Program-made: the position numbers and the translations under genes
The notes under the pieces: generated by a model
Seen by the model: the letters and a program-made list of their open reading frames with translations, nothing else
Databases searched by the model: none
What the model was told of the DNA's origin: nothing
Source of the DNA: Planococcus maitriensis
GTDB taxonomy: Bacteria > Bacillota > Bacilli > Bacillales_A > Planococcaceae
DNA length: 64,000 nucleotides
NCBI RefSeq assembly: GCF_003289925.1
Contig: NZ_QLZQ01000001.1
Span: 868,001 to 932,000 of the forward strand
Direction of reading: 5' to 3'
Shown here: in pieces, positions 1 to 8,289 of the stretch
Position numbering within the stretch: position 1 is the first letter of the stretch
Layout: each line of letters starts with the position of its first letter

Positions 1-1110
1 GAAGAATTCCAGTCGCTCATCGATGAAGTGCATGAAGGCGACATGAAAGTCATCGTCGATCTGCCGACGCAAGAAGTGAGTGCGGAACATATATGGGCTG
101 AGGAAAATCCTGGCTGGTTCATTGAAAACGGCGACCAGACACTTTCTTTGGATACAAGCAATGAAGAAGTGCAGCAAGCCTTGACCCAAATGTTCGGCGA
201 TTTCCGTGATACATACGGGATAGACGGAGTCCGCCTGCAGGATTCAGAAGAACTGGACCCGGCATTCGTCGAGAATTTCTCAGCTGCGATGAAACAGCAA
301 GAAGGTTTTTATGTATTGGCAGATGCGGAGATGGAGAGTCAGCCTGGATTTGATGCAGTCGTGCAGGAAGGTGTAGAACAGGCACTCCGCGACAGCTATC
401 GTAATTTCGACCAATCTTTGGAGGGAATCCCTGAATTGATGCAGCAAACAGAAGGGCGATTGATCCGCGTCGATTCGCTCGATGGGTCCCGATTCACAGC
501 TGACATCGTCGAGTCGAGAGGCTATCCGCCGACCCGCTGGCGTATGCTCTTTGCGCAATTATTGACGATGCCGGGCATTCCGGTCGTCCAATACGGTTCC
601 GAAACTGCAATGAATGGTGAAGAATTGCCGGAATCGCATCAGATTCTGGACATGGCGGTCGAAAAGGAATTGATTGACTACATCACCAACCTGAACTCAT
701 TGCGCAATTCATCTGAAGCATTGCGTACGGGCGAATTGGAGTTGCTTCACGAAGAAGAGGGCTGGATGGTCTATAAACGTTCGAGTGAAGAAGAGGCATG
801 GATTATTGCCATCAACAACTCTTCTGAAACAAAAAGCTTGAGTTTGGCGCCGGATGTCATCGGCGAAGGAATGGAACTTCGAGGACTGTTCGAAAGCGAT
901 ATCGTCCGCCCGGATGAAGACGGGCAGTACCGTCTCACTCTGGACCGCGAACTGGTGGAAACTTATCATATTACGGAAAAAAGAGGCTTGAATACAGCTT
1001 ATATCGTCACTCTAGGGCTGATGTACTTAATATTCATGGGCTTCTTATGGATTGTCTGGAAAAAAGGCAAGCAGCGGAAAGCTGATGAAGCGGCAAAAAA
1101 GAATAATTGA
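1..1110 (+). CDS. membrane-anchored GH13 amylase-like protein, 5' end outside window, probable pseudoenzyme
   Basis: The frame is open from base 1, so this is the C-terminal 369 residues of a longer protein. It follows the alpha-amylase (GH13) barrel order: a beta3 segment ending KVIVDL, a GIDGVRL segment, a LADAEM segment, and an SLDGSRFT segment where active enzymes have NHDxxRFT. The beta4 nucleophile, normally RLD, reads RLQ here, and the region I Asn-His after the DLP strand is absent, so glycosidase activity looks lost. The C-terminus has a hydrophobic span (about residues 335-355) followed by a Lys/Arg-rich tail, which suggests a membrane anchor with most of the protein outside the cell. 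Function is unknown; glycan binding is a guess. Confidence 0.8.
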   Translation, partial: EEFQSLIDEVHEGDMKVIVDLPTQEVSAEHIWAEENPGWFIENGDQTLSLDTSNEEVQQALTQMFGDFRDTYGIDGVRLQDSEELDPAFVENFSAAMKQQEGFYVLADAEMESQPGFDAVVQEGVEQALRDSYRNFDQSLEGIPELMQQTEGRLIRVDSLDGSRFTADIVESRGYPPTRWRMLFAQLLTMPGIPVVQYGSETAMNGEELPESHQILDMAVEKELIDYITNLNSLRNSSEALRTGELELLHEEEGWMVYKRSSEEEAWIIAINNSSETKSLSLAPDVIGEGMELRGLFESDIVRPDEDGQYRLTLDRELVETYHITEKRGLNTAYIVTLGLMYLIFMGFLWIVWKKGKQRKADEAAKKNN

Positions 1111-1117
1111 TCAAAAG

Positions 1118-1153
1118 GCTGCGAACAGGCGATTCCTGTCCGCAGCTTTTTTT
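1118..1153 (+). terminator. Rho-independent terminator of the GH13-like gene
   Basis: A stem of GCTGCG plus ACAGG pairs with CCTGT plus CGCAGC around a five-base loop and runs into seven T residues. It lies 8 bases after the stop codon. Confidence 0.85.
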
Positions 1154-1157
1154 GCAT

Positions 1158-1184
1158 GAAAAAAGCACCTGTTTCCAGGTGCTT
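1158..1184 (-). terminator. Terminator of the minus-strand HAD-DegV-CoADR operon
   Basis: AGCACCT pairs with AGGTGCT around a six-base loop. Read on the minus strand it is followed by a run of T, and it lies 11 bases past the stop codon of the CoA-disulfide reductase gene. Confidence 0.8.
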
Positions 1185-1194
1185 TCAGTGAAAA

Positions 1195-2526
1195 TCAGCC
1201 GATCGCTTTGTAGCCGGCCATATTGACAGGATCTTTCGGTGAAGAGAACGGGGGAGCATAGCACAATTCGAGTGCTTGCAAGTCATCGACAGCCAACCCT
1301 CCATAAATGGCAGTCGCAATCACATCGATGCGCTTGTCGACACCTTTGCCGCCGACGCATTGTGCCCCCAGAATCTGTCTTGTCTCAGGGTTATAATGGA
1401 CTTTCAATGTCAGTTTTTCATGATCCGGGTAATAGCCGGCATTTGAATTTCCTGAGTGGATCACTGTTTTCGCAGTCAGCCCTTTTTCTTTGATCGCCGT
1501 TTCAGTCAAGCCCGTCATCGCTGCATCCAATTCAAAAACCTTTAAGATGGAAGTTCCGAGAAGGCCTTTTTTTGGGATTGGATTGCCGGTAATATGCTGA
1601 GCGGCAAGGAATGCCTGACGATGCGCAGGAACTGCGAGCGGGACACGTTTGGGGTCTCCTGTGATGAAATCGAAGTTCTCTGAAGCATCCCCGATGGCAT
1701 AGATCGATTCATCATTGGTCTGCATGAATTCATTGGTCCGGATGCCGCCGGTTTCGCCGATGCTGAGGCCGGCATTCTCGGCAAGTACGGTGTTCGGTTT
1801 CAATCCGATGCTCATGATGACGAAATCGGTATCCAGGCTCGTTCCAGTGGATAGGCGGACGTTTCGTTCATCGATTTTTTCAATGACGGTTTCAGTATGG
1901 ATGCGGACGCCGTTTTTCTCCAGTTCAGCATGCAGGAGCTGTGACAAGTCCTCGTCCAGAATCGATAGAATGGCACTCGATTTATGGACGATATCAACTT
2001 CCAATCCAAGATGCTTAAGATTCTCCGCCATTTCGAGCCCGATGAATCCCGCACCCGAAATTGTGGCATGAGCAGGCTTTTGGTTTTGTATATAGTCATG
2101 TATGGCTTGCATATCACCATAACTGCGCAGTGTAAATACATTGCCCTTTTCTGTGCCTTCTATTTCCGGCATGATGGCGCTGCCGCCTGGAGACAAAATC
2201 AAGGCATCATACGAATCGTTAAATTCGCCGCCGGTCTTCAAGTTGCGGACACGCACTTTTTTCTCGGATCGAAGAATTTCCACGACCTCGTGCTCGAGCC
2301 GGACATCGATGTTTTTCTTTTGCCGGAATTGTTCCGGGTCGGCCATCAGGATCGATGTTTCATCCTCGATGACTTCCCCGATCACATATGGGGTTCCGCA
2401 CGCGGCATAAGACATCGTCGAATCACGGTCATACACCGTAATATCCATTTCCTTATCGTAGAACCGCAGCTGGCCTGCAGCGGTTGCGCCGCCGCCTACC
2501 CCGCCGACTATGATCACTTTTTTCAT
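1195..2526 (-). CDS. cdr: CoA-disulfide reductase
   Basis: 443-residue FAD- and NAD(P)H-dependent pyridine nucleotide-disulfide oxidoreductase that reduces CoA disulfide, part of low-molecular-weight thiol homeostasis in the cytosol. The N-terminus has an FAD-binding GGVGGGA motif (residues 8-14). The sequence SYAACGTPY places a single redox cysteine at position 43, the arrangement of the CoADR family rather than the CxxxxC pair of glutathione reductases. A second dinucleotide fold (SGAGFIGLEMA) and the FAD-contacting IGD segment follow. The ATG at 2526 is chosen because GGAG lies about 8 bases upstream and the MKKVIIVGG start is typical; an upstream in-frame start would add six residues. It is last in an operon with DegV and the HAD gene, 14 bases after degV. 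An NADH peroxidase or NADH oxidase relative is the main alternative. Confidence 0.88.
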   Translation of the reverse strand: MKKVIIVGGVGGGATAAGQLRFYDKEMDITVYDRDSTMSYAACGTPYVIGEVIEDETSILMADPEQFRQKKNIDVRLEHEVVEILRSEKKVRVRNLKTGGEFNDSYDALILSPGGSAIMPEIEGTEKGNVFTLRSYGDMQAIHDYIQNQKPAHATISGAGFIGLEMAENLKHLGLEVDIVHKSSAILSILDEDLSQLLHAELEKNGVRIHTETVIEKIDERNVRLSTGTSLDTDFVIMSIGLKPNTVLAENAGLSIGETGGIRTNEFMQTNDESIYAIGDASENFDFITGDPKRVPLAVPAHRQAFLAAQHITGNPIPKKGLLGTSILKVFELDAAMTGLTETAIKEKGLTAKTVIHSGNSNAGYYPDHEKLTLKVHYNPETRQILGAQCVGGKGVDKRIDVIATAIYGGLAVDDLQALELCYAPPFSSPKDPVNMAGYKAIG

Positions 2527-2540
2527 CAACAGTCCACTCC

Positions 2541-3392
2541 TCAATCGGTTTTATTAAAGAAGAACAAAGCAAGCGTGCCGGGCCCTGTATGGGCACCGAT
2601 TACCGAACCGACCATATGGATTTCGATCTCTTTCGGATGATAGGCAGTTTCGATTTCGTTTTTCAATGCCGTAGCGAATTCAAGGTCATCCGCATGGCTG
2701 ATGGCCATCACTTGCTGGTCCAAATTACTTCCGCGCTCTTTCATCAGCTCGACCATCCGCTTGATGACTTTTTTGCGCCCGCGCAATTTTTCGATCGGCA
2801 CCAGTTTGCCGTCCTCGACATGAAGCAACGGTTTGATATTCAACAAGCCGCCGACGAATGCGCTTCCTTTTGAAATGCGGCCACCTTTTGCCATATAATC
2901 CAAATCTTCGACTGTAAATAGGCTTTGGAGTTGATCGGCCTTGGCTTGGACTTTCGGGATGATGCTGTCCAACTCTTCACCGGCATTGCGCAAGTTCACA
3001 GCTTCTTTGACAAGGAGCCCATAGCCGAGCGAGGCCGCTTTTGAATCCACGATCGTCAAGTTCAAATCCGGGTACTCTTCGCGGACCTGATCTGCCACCA
3101 TGACGGCTGTCGAATAGGTGCCGGACAATTCAGAGGAAAAGGCGATGTAGAATCCTTGTTCCCCGTCTTTTGCCAATTGCTCGAACGCCTTCAGCATTTC
3201 TTCCGGAGAGGCTTGGGAAGTCTTCGGATAGACGCCCGAGCGGATGGCATCATAGACTTTCATGGAATCGATGGACCGGATATCTTCGTACTCCGCGTCT
3301 TCGATATGGACGCGCAAAGGGAACAGGACGACCTGTTCCTGCTCAAAAAATTCTTTTGGTAAATCAGATGCGCTATCTGCAAATAATCTCAT
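2541..3392 (-). CDS. DegV family fatty-acid-binding protein
   Basis: 283 residues, full length for the DegV family. These proteins bind one fatty acid in a cleft between two domains, and some (FakB) present it to the FakA kinase for phospholipid synthesis. Seen here: the N-terminal strand with DSASDLP, the TSQASPEEM loop, the FSSELSGTYS motif and the VDSKAASLGYG segment. The AAAGGAGG ribosome site is 7 bases before ATG. It sits between the HAD hydrolase (13-base gap) and CoADR (14-base gap), so the three are cotranscribed. Which fatty acid it carries cannot be told from sequence, and no FakA gene is in the window. Confidence 0.9.
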   Translation of the reverse strand: MRLFADSASDLPKEFFEQEQVVLFPLRVHIEDAEYEDIRSIDSMKVYDAIRSGVYPKTSQASPEEMLKAFEQLAKDGEQGFYIAFSSELSGTYSTAVMVADQVREEYPDLNLTIVDSKAASLGYGLLVKEAVNLRNAGEELDSIIPKVQAKADQLQSLFTVEDLDYMAKGGRISKGSAFVGGLLNIKPLLHVEDGKLVPIEKLRGRKKVIKRMVELMKERGSNLDQQVMAISHADDLEFATALKNEIETAYHPKEIEIHMVGSVIGAHTGPGTLALFFFNKTD

Positions 3393-3405
3393 GGGACTTC
3401 CTCCT

Positions 3406-4218
3406 TTAGAGTTTCAGTTTCAAACGGTCCATCAGCAATTCGGCGATGCCGTCCTCATTATTGTTTAATGTGATTTCGTTGGCGATGTTTTTCAGTGGCT
3501 CGATGGCATTTCCCATAGCAACGCCGACACCTGCGAAATCGAGCATTTCAAGATCATTGTCTTCATCGCCGAATGCGATGATGCGGTCTTTCGAGATGTC
3601 CAGTGATTTCGATACGCGGTCGATGCCGACTGCTTTGTTCATGCCCGAGCGGACGATTTCGATAACGTGCCACGGGGCGCCCCAACGGCGATGGTCTATG
3701 ACTTCGGCATGCACTTCCGACAGGTGGTCATGGATGGCGTGGACTTTCTCGTAAGGTGCGTGGATCAGCATCGAAGTGGGATCGGTCTTTAAATAATTGC
3801 GCAAATCCCCCGTCGTGATGCTCGGATCGCCAAAACTGAAGATGTCCATCAATTTTTCGTCGTGATGGTGGACATAGACATCATCCAGCACTTCCGCGAC
3901 GATATTATGGAAGTCGAAACTGTGCATCGACTCGACGACTTCGTGTACGACATCCAATCCGATCGGGGTATGGTGCAGCCCCCAACGGTCATCTTTCGGA
4001 TGGTGGACAAAGGCCCCGTTGAAATTGACAATCGGCGTGTTGAGGCCAAGTTCCCGGTAATAGATTTCACTTGCCCGGTATGGCCGTCCTGTAGCGATCA
4101 TGACTTGATGTCCCGCTTCACGCGCTTTATTCAATATTGATTTGGTTTTTGGTGAAATGACTTTTTGGTCGGTCAACAATGTTCCGTCCAAGTCGAGTAC
4201 GATTAGATGTTGTTTCAT
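3406..4218 (-). CDS. Cof-type HAD-IIB phosphatase
   Basis: 270-residue haloacid-dehalogenase superfamily phosphatase of the Cof subfamily (YkrA/YxeH type). Motif I is DLDGT (residues 9-13, nucleophile Asp9), motif II lies in ATGRPY, and motif IV is GDEDNDLEML with the two acidic metal ligands. The middle section forms the C2 cap that determines substrate choice. Such enzymes dephosphorylate sugar phosphates, flavin or pyridoxal phosphate in the cytosol; the substrate here is unknown. It is the first gene of the HAD-DegV-CoADR operon, with GGGAG upstream of ATG 4218. Confidence 0.88.
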   Translation of the reverse strand: MKQHLIVLDLDGTLLTDQKVISPKTKSILNKAREAGHQVMIATGRPYRASEIYYRELGLNTPIVNFNGAFVHHPKDDRWGLHHTPIGLDVVHEVVESMHSFDFHNIVAEVLDDVYVHHHDEKLMDIFSFGDPSITTGDLRNYLKTDPTSMLIHAPYEKVHAIHDHLSEVHAEVIDHRRWGAPWHVIEIVRSGMNKAVGIDRVSKSLDISKDRIIAFGDEDNDLEMLDFAGVGVAMGNAIEPLKNIANEITLNNNEDGIAELLMDRLKLKL

Positions 4219-4249
4219 ATAAAAATCCGGCTCCCTTCTATCTATCTTC

Positions 4250-4279
4250 AGTTTAGCGATAACAGAGGCTATCCGTCAA
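4250..4279 (-). promoter_or_regulatory. Candidate sigma-A promoter of the HAD-DegV-CoADR operon
   Basis: On the minus strand TTGACG (4279-4274) and TAAACT (4255-4250) are separated by 18 bases, 32 bases before the ATG at 4218. Confidence 0.45.
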
Positions 4280-4354
4280 AAAAACCTGACGGCGATGCCG
4301 GAATTTGCGGGAATAGAGAAAAATTGGTAGGATTTAGAGTGAGGAGTGAAATGC

Positions 4355-5122
4355 ATGAAAGTAGTAAACGAAATATGGGGGCATATCCCGATTTTACATA
4401 TAACACCCGAAGGCCATGAAGGCGGCCCGTTGCCGACTGTTATTTTTTTGCATGGGCATACGAGTGCAAAGGAACATAATTTGCATTACGCCTGGCAATG
4501 GGCGAAAAAAGGGATCCGGGTCATTTTGCCGGATGCGCTGCTTCACGGGGAGCGGGACCAGTCGCTTGACGAAGTCCAGATTAGCCTGCGCTTTTGGGAA
4601 GTCGTTTTGACATCGATCGAGGAACTTGGATTTTTGCATGAAGAATTGCATAAACGCCAATTGATAAGCGGAGAACCGGCTGTAGGCGGCACATCCATGG
4701 GGGGCATCACGACGCTCGGTGCATTGACGGCCCATCCGTGGATCGAGGCGGCAGCCGTCATGATGGGTTCCGGCAATTACGTAGAGCTCGCAAAAGCGCA
4801 AATGCGCCAGTACGAGTCGCGCGGTTTCGACTTGCCGCTTACGGACGAAGAACGCGAAGGCATGCTTCAGGCTCTGTCCCGTTTCGATATCAGCTTGAAC
4901 CGTGAAGCTTTTGGCGGGCGCCCAGTCTTTTTCTGGCATGGAGTGAAAGACCCGACTGTTCCTTTTGAACCGACCAACCGGCTATTCCATGCATTGCAGC
5001 AGGATTACGCCGACCACCCCGAACGTTTGGCCTTCATGAAAGAAACAGAAGCTGCGCATGCGGTCAGCCGCAAAGGGATGCTGTCTGCGACTAGTTGGAT
5101 TGCCGATCGTTTAAAGGAATAA
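4355..5122 (+). CDS. yitV: Alpha/beta-hydrolase, YitV-like esterase
   Basis: 255-residue serine hydrolase of the prolyl-oligopeptidase/dienelactone-hydrolase type. The oxyanion-hole HGH motif is at residues 33-35, the nucleophile elbow GGTSMGG has Ser114, an acidic residue sits in the GVKDPTVPF segment, and the catalytic His is probably in AAHAVS near the C-terminus. ATG 4355 is preferred over the GTG at 4346 because GAGGAG (4341-4346) is 8 bases upstream of it. The following gene is a YitW homologue, the same pair as in Bacillus subtilis, which supports the assignment. The natural substrate is unknown. Confidence 0.82.
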   Translation: MKVVNEIWGHIPILHITPEGHEGGPLPTVIFLHGHTSAKEHNLHYAWQWAKKGIRVILPDALLHGERDQSLDEVQISLRFWEVVLTSIEELGFLHEELHKRQLISGEPAVGGTSMGGITTLGALTAHPWIEAAAVMMGSGNYVELAKAQMRQYESRGFDLPLTDEEREGMLQALSRFDISLNREAFGGRPVFFWHGVKDPTVPFEPTNRLFHALQQDYADHPERLAFMKETEAAHAVSRKGMLSATSWIADRLKE

Positions 5123-5190
5123 GCAAGTCGATTTCATTTCACTGTAATGTTTGGTAAGATAAGCACTAACAGGAAAAGGAGGGATTCCGA

Positions 5191-5499
5191 ATGGATCAAG
5201 AAACAAAAGATTACCTATTAGGCGCATTGGAAAATGTCATCGACCCGGAACTAGGTGTTGATATTGTCAATTTGGGCCTTGTCTATGATGTGGAATTATC
5301 CGAAGATGGTTTTTGTGTTGTCACTATGACACTCACTTCCATGGGGTGCCCGATGGGGCCACAAATCGTGCAGATGGTTAAGACATCCTTATACGAATTG
5401 CCGGAAGTTGAAGAAGTCGATGTAAAAATCGTCTGGCAGCCTGTCTGGAGCAAAGACCATATGTCGCGCTATGCCAAAATGGCGCTCGGCGTTCGATAA
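5191..5499 (+). CDS. yitW: DUF59/MIP18-type iron-sulfur assembly protein, YitW-like
   Basis: 102-residue PaaD/SufT-like protein. Family members help mature iron-sulfur proteins. Seen: the DPELGVDIVNLGLVYDV signature (residues 18-34) and the conserved SMGCPMG loop with Cys53, the probable metal or cluster ligand. AAAGGAGG lies upstream of the ATG. It lies 68 bases after yitV and is closed by a strong terminator. Confidence 0.88.
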   Translation: MDQETKDYLLGALENVIDPELGVDIVNLGLVYDVELSEDGFCVVTMTLTSMGCPMGPQIVQMVKTSLYELPEVEEVDVKIVWQPVWSKDHMSRYAKMALGVR

Positions 5500-5552
5500 A
5501 AGAACCAACAAGAAGCTTTTTCATTGCGTGATGGCGCAAGTGAAAGCATGCA

Positions 5553-5590
5553 AAAAAGCCGCAGGGAATTTATTTCCGGCGGCTTTTTTT
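5553..5590 (+). terminator. Terminator after yitW
   Basis: GCCGC and GGAA pair with TTCC and GCGGC, followed by seven T. The flanking A run would let it work in the other direction too. Confidence 0.8.
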
Positions 5591-5604
5591 GATGAGCATT
5601 TCCG

Positions 5605-5633
5605 TTGCAAAAGGAGCCGATCAATCATATAAT
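5605..5633 (+). promoter_or_regulatory. Sigma-A promoter of clpB
   Basis: TTGCAA (5605-5610) and a perfect TATAAT (5628-5633) are spaced by 17 bases. The start point would fall near 5640, inside the CtsR box. Confidence 0.8.
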
Positions 5634-5639
5634 CTAATT

Positions 5640-5656
5640 AGTCAAAGATGGTCAAA
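5640..5656 (+). promoter_or_regulatory. CtsR operator
   Basis: AGTCAAA-GAT-GGTCAAA is a direct repeat of the CtsR heptad with a three-base NAN spacer, matching the known operator pattern completely. It covers the predicted transcription start of clpB, so CtsR should repress it and heat or protein stress should release it. Confidence 0.88.
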
Positions 5657-5679
5657 TTAATCAGAGGAGCGTGATTTGA

Positions 5680-7815
5680 TTGGTTCAATTCCAAAATCCA
5701 AACGAAGAACAAAAATCGCCATTGAAGCAATTCGGCCGTAATTTGGTTGAACAAGCACAGTCCGGAAAGATGGATCCGGTCATCGGGCGCGACCAGGAAA
5801 TCCGCAATGTCATCCGGATCCTTTCCAGAAAGACAAAGAATAATCCGGTATTGATCGGTGAACCGGGCGTCGGTAAAACGGCAATCGTCGAAGGGCTGGC
5901 ACAGCGCATCGTCCGCAACGATGTGCCGGAAGGATTGAAAGACCGCATAATCTATGAACTCGATATGAGTGCGCTGATTGCGGGCGCAAAATATCGGGGG
6001 GAATTCGAGGAACGGCTGAAAAGCGTATTGAAGCAAGTGAAAGACAGTGAAGGGCAGATCATCCTGTTTATCGACGAGATCCACACCATCGTCGGCGCCG
6101 GAAAAACGGAAGGCGCCATGGACGCAGGAAATATGCTCAAGCCGATGCTTGCGCGCGGTGAACTTTATTGCATCGGGGCTACCACACTCGATGAATACCG
6201 CATGCACATCGAGAAAGATGCTGCACTTGAGCGGCGATTCCAGCAAGTGATGGTCCGTGAGCCTTCTGTGGAAGATGCAGTATCGATCCTACGTGGATTG
6301 AAAGAGCGTTTCGAGTTGCATCATGGCGTGCGCATCCATGACCGGGCGATCGTTGCAGCCGCTACGATGTCGGACCGGTACATCACGGAGCGTTTCTTGC
6401 CGGACAAGGCCATCGATTTGATCGATGAAGCATGTGCGATGATCCGGACGGAAATCGATTCCATGCCGCAGGAGCTCGACGAAGTGACGCGGCGCCTTAT
6501 GCAGCTCGAGATCGAAGAGCAGGCACTGCGAAAAGAGAAGGACGAGGCGAGCAAAACACGCCTCGCTGCGCTGCGCGAAGAGATTGAAGAGCTGAAGTCT
6601 TCTTCTGAAGGCATGCAGCAGCAGTGGAACGAAGAGAAGCAATCGCTTCAGAAAATCCAGGAAAAGCGCGAGCAATTGGATCAATACCGCCGCCAGCTGG
6701 AAGATGCGGAAAACAAATATGATTTGAATACCGCCGCGATGCTGCGCCATGGCAAAATTCCAGAACTTGAAAAAGAACTGGGCGCCATGGAAGCCGAACT
6801 TGCAGGGGACGGCGGGGAACGTTTGCTTCGCGAAGAAGTGACCGAAGAAGAAATTGCCGGCATTGTCGCCCGCTGGACGGGCATCCCGGTTACGAAATTG
6901 GTCGAAGGCGAACGCGAAAAGCTATTGCGCCTAGGGGATACACTGAAAGAACGCGTGATCGGCCAGGACCGAGCCGTCGAACTCGTGACAGAAGCGGTGT
7001 GGCGTGCACGGGCCGGTATCAAGGATGAACAAAAGCCGATCGGGTCGTTCATTTTCCTTGGGCCGACCGGTGTCGGTAAAACGGAGCTTGCCAAATCGCT
7101 GGCAGCGAATTTATTCGATTCGGAAGACCATTTCATCCGCATCGACATGTCCGAGTATATGGAAAAGCACAGCGTCTCACGCCTGGTCGGGGCGCCTCCT
7201 GGATATATCGGCTACGAGGAAGGCGGCCAATTGACAGAAGCGGTCCGCCGCAATCCATACTCCGTGGTGCTGCTCGATGAAATCGAGAAAGCCCATCCGG
7301 ATGTTGCCAATATCCTTTTGCAGATCCTGGACGACGGGCGCATCACCGACAGCCAAGGGCGGCTCGTGAACTTCTCCAATACAGTCGTCATCATGACATC
7401 GAATATCGGCTCCCAGCACATAAGCGCAAGTAGCAGCGAGCACGATACGGAAGACATCGTCATGATGGAATTGCGCAAGCATTTCCGGCCGGAGCTGTTG
7501 AACCGCATTGACGATATCGTCATTTTCCATGCCTTGTCCAATAAGCATTTCTATGGCATTGCCAAGAAAATGATCGGCGAACTGGCCGCTCGCATGAAAC
7601 AACAGCAAATTTCCTTGGAAGTCGATGATTCGGTCATCGATTACATCATAGAAGCGGGTACAGACCCGGTCTTCGGGGCTCGCCCGCTGAAACGCTTTAT
7701 CCAGCGTGAAATCGAGACGCGCATCGCCAAGGAATTGATCAAGGGAGAGATCACTCCGGGTTCGACATTGAAAGTATCGATGGACGCCAATAAACAATTG
7801 ATGATCACTGTATAA
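5680..7815 (+). CDS. clpB: ClpB-type disaggregase without the N-terminal domain
   Basis: 711-residue HSP100 chaperone with two AAA+ modules. Walker A motifs are GEPGVGKT (60-67) and GPTGVGKT (461-468). Between them, residues about 255-375 form a long coiled-coil middle domain ending near [11 protein letters not shown], which is of ClpB length rather than the short ClpC/ClpE form. No ClpP-docking hydrophobic-Gly-Phe loop is visible in module 2, so it should work with DnaK as a disaggregase, not in proteolysis. Usual ClpB is about 860 residues; here the whole N-domain (about 150 residues) is missing and translation begins with TTG 5680, with GAGGAG about 10 bases upstream and the promoter close by. 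Regulation is by CtsR. Confidence 0.88.
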   Translation: MVQFQNPNEEQKSPLKQFGRNLVEQAQSGKMDPVIGRDQEIRNVIRILSRKTKNNPVLIGEPGVGKTAIVEGLAQRIVRNDVPEGLKDRIIYELDMSALIAGAKYRGEFEERLKSVLKQVKDSEGQIILFIDEIHTIVGAGKTEGAMDAGNMLKPMLARGELYCIGATTLDEYRMHIEKDAALERRFQQVMVREPSVEDAVSILRGLKERFELHHGVRIHDRAIVAAATMSDRYITERFLPDKAIDLIDEACAMIRTEIDSMPQELDEVTRRLMQLEIEEQALRKEKDEASKTRLAALREEIEELKSSSEGMQQQWNEEKQSLQKIQEKREQLDQYRRQLEDAENKYDLNTAAMLRHGKIPELEKELGAMEAELAGDGGERLLREEVTEEEIAGIVARWTGIPVTKLVEGEREKLLRLGDTLKERVIGQDRAVELVTEAVWRARAGIKDEQKPIGSFIFLGPTGVGKTELAKSLAANLFDSEDHFIRIDMSEYMEKHSVSRLVGAPPGYIGYEEGGQLTEAVRRNPYSVVLLDEIEKAHPDVANILLQILDDGRITDSQGRLVNFSNTVVIMTSNIGSQHISASSSEHDTEDIVMMELRKHFRPELLNRIDDIVIFHALSNKHFYGIAKKMIGELAARMKQQQISLEVDDSVIDYIIEAGTDPVFGARPLKRFIQREIETRIAKELIKGEITPGSTLKVSMDANKQLMITV

Positions 7816-7817
7816 GG

Positions 7818-7849
7818 AAAGCCGCATTTCATTGGAATGCGGCTTTTTT
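7818..7849 (+). terminator. Terminator after clpB
   Basis: AAGCCGCATT pairs with AATGCGGCTT around a short loop, then T residues. Confidence 0.85.
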
Positions 7850-7876
7850 CTATGCAATCCTTCAGATACAGCCAAA

Positions 7877-7909
7877 TAAAAAACGGAAGCCACTGAGGCT
7901 TCCGTTTTT
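7877..7909 (-). terminator. Terminator of the YjzD-like gene
   Basis: ACGGAAGCC pairs with GGCTTCCGT around a five-base loop; on the minus strand it continues into T. It lies 8 bases past the stop of the small membrane protein gene. Confidence 0.8.
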
Positions 7910-7916
7910 ATCGTCA

Positions 7917-8099
7917 TTAATACTCTTTTGCTGCTTCTTTCGGGATGATGGCATCCATCACGATGACCAATACAGTGACTACCACTGCCATGAAGATACC
8001 CATCATGAAATTGAATGGCACGTTTTGCACGGCACTTACGACATAATTCAACATGGAAATAATAAGGACAGACCAGAAAAGTGTTCCGATATATTGCAT
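7917..8099 (-). CDS. Small two-helix membrane protein, DUF2929/YjzD-like
   Basis: 60 residues with two hydrophobic helices (about 5-22 and 30-50), a short linker, and a charged C-terminus. The pattern and the place next to fabH fit the YjzD/DUF2929 family, whose function is unknown. GAGGTG is 7 bases before ATG. An extended -10 (TGC plus TATGAT, 8143-8135 on the minus strand) could drive it. Confidence 0.7.
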   Translation of the reverse strand: MQYIGTLFWSVLIISMLNYVVSAVQNVPFNFMMGIFMAVVVTVLVIVMDAIIPKEAAKEY

Positions 8100-8211
8100 C
8101 TATTTTCACCTCTATATATAGAATAACTAGTTTTATCATAGCATAAGGAAAGCTTTTCAGAAAGAAAGTTTCGCGCGTTTGAAAAGTTTTTGTCGGAAAT
8201 ATGGCGGCAAC

Positions 8212-8240
8212 TTGAAATCATCAAGAAAAGGGCGTATCAT
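8212..8240 (+). promoter_or_regulatory. Sigma-A promoter of fabH-fabF
   Basis: TTGAAA (8212-8217) and TATCAT (8235-8240) are spaced by 17 bases. The FapR-like box begins inside the -10 element. Confidence 0.7.
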
Positions 8241-8257
8241 TAACACCAGGTACTAAT
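8239..8257 (+). promoter_or_regulatory. FapR operator of fabHF
   Basis: ATTAACACCAGGTACTAAT is an imperfect palindrome close to the FapR consensus around ACCAGGTACTAA. A sister box lies before fabI at 37865. FapR represses fatty-acid synthesis genes and lets go when malonyl-CoA rises; fapR itself is not in the window. Confidence 0.75.
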
Positions 8258-8289
8258 AATTGATGTTAATCGAAATGAGGGACATAGAT

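Noticed and set aside
1984-2640. 218-residue plus-strand open frame opposite CoADR and degV
   Set aside because: It is a shadow of the two minus-strand genes, has no family features and no ribosome site.
5680-7815. ClpE or ClpC ATPase
   Set aside because: The protein is the length of ClpE and CtsR-controlled, but it has no N-terminal zinc finger, has a long ClpB-type coiled-coil middle domain, and lacks a visible ClpP-docking loop.
7177-8139. 320-residue minus-strand open frame opposite clpB
   Set aside because: It is antisense to the conserved second AAA+ module and has no ribosome site or recognisable domain.
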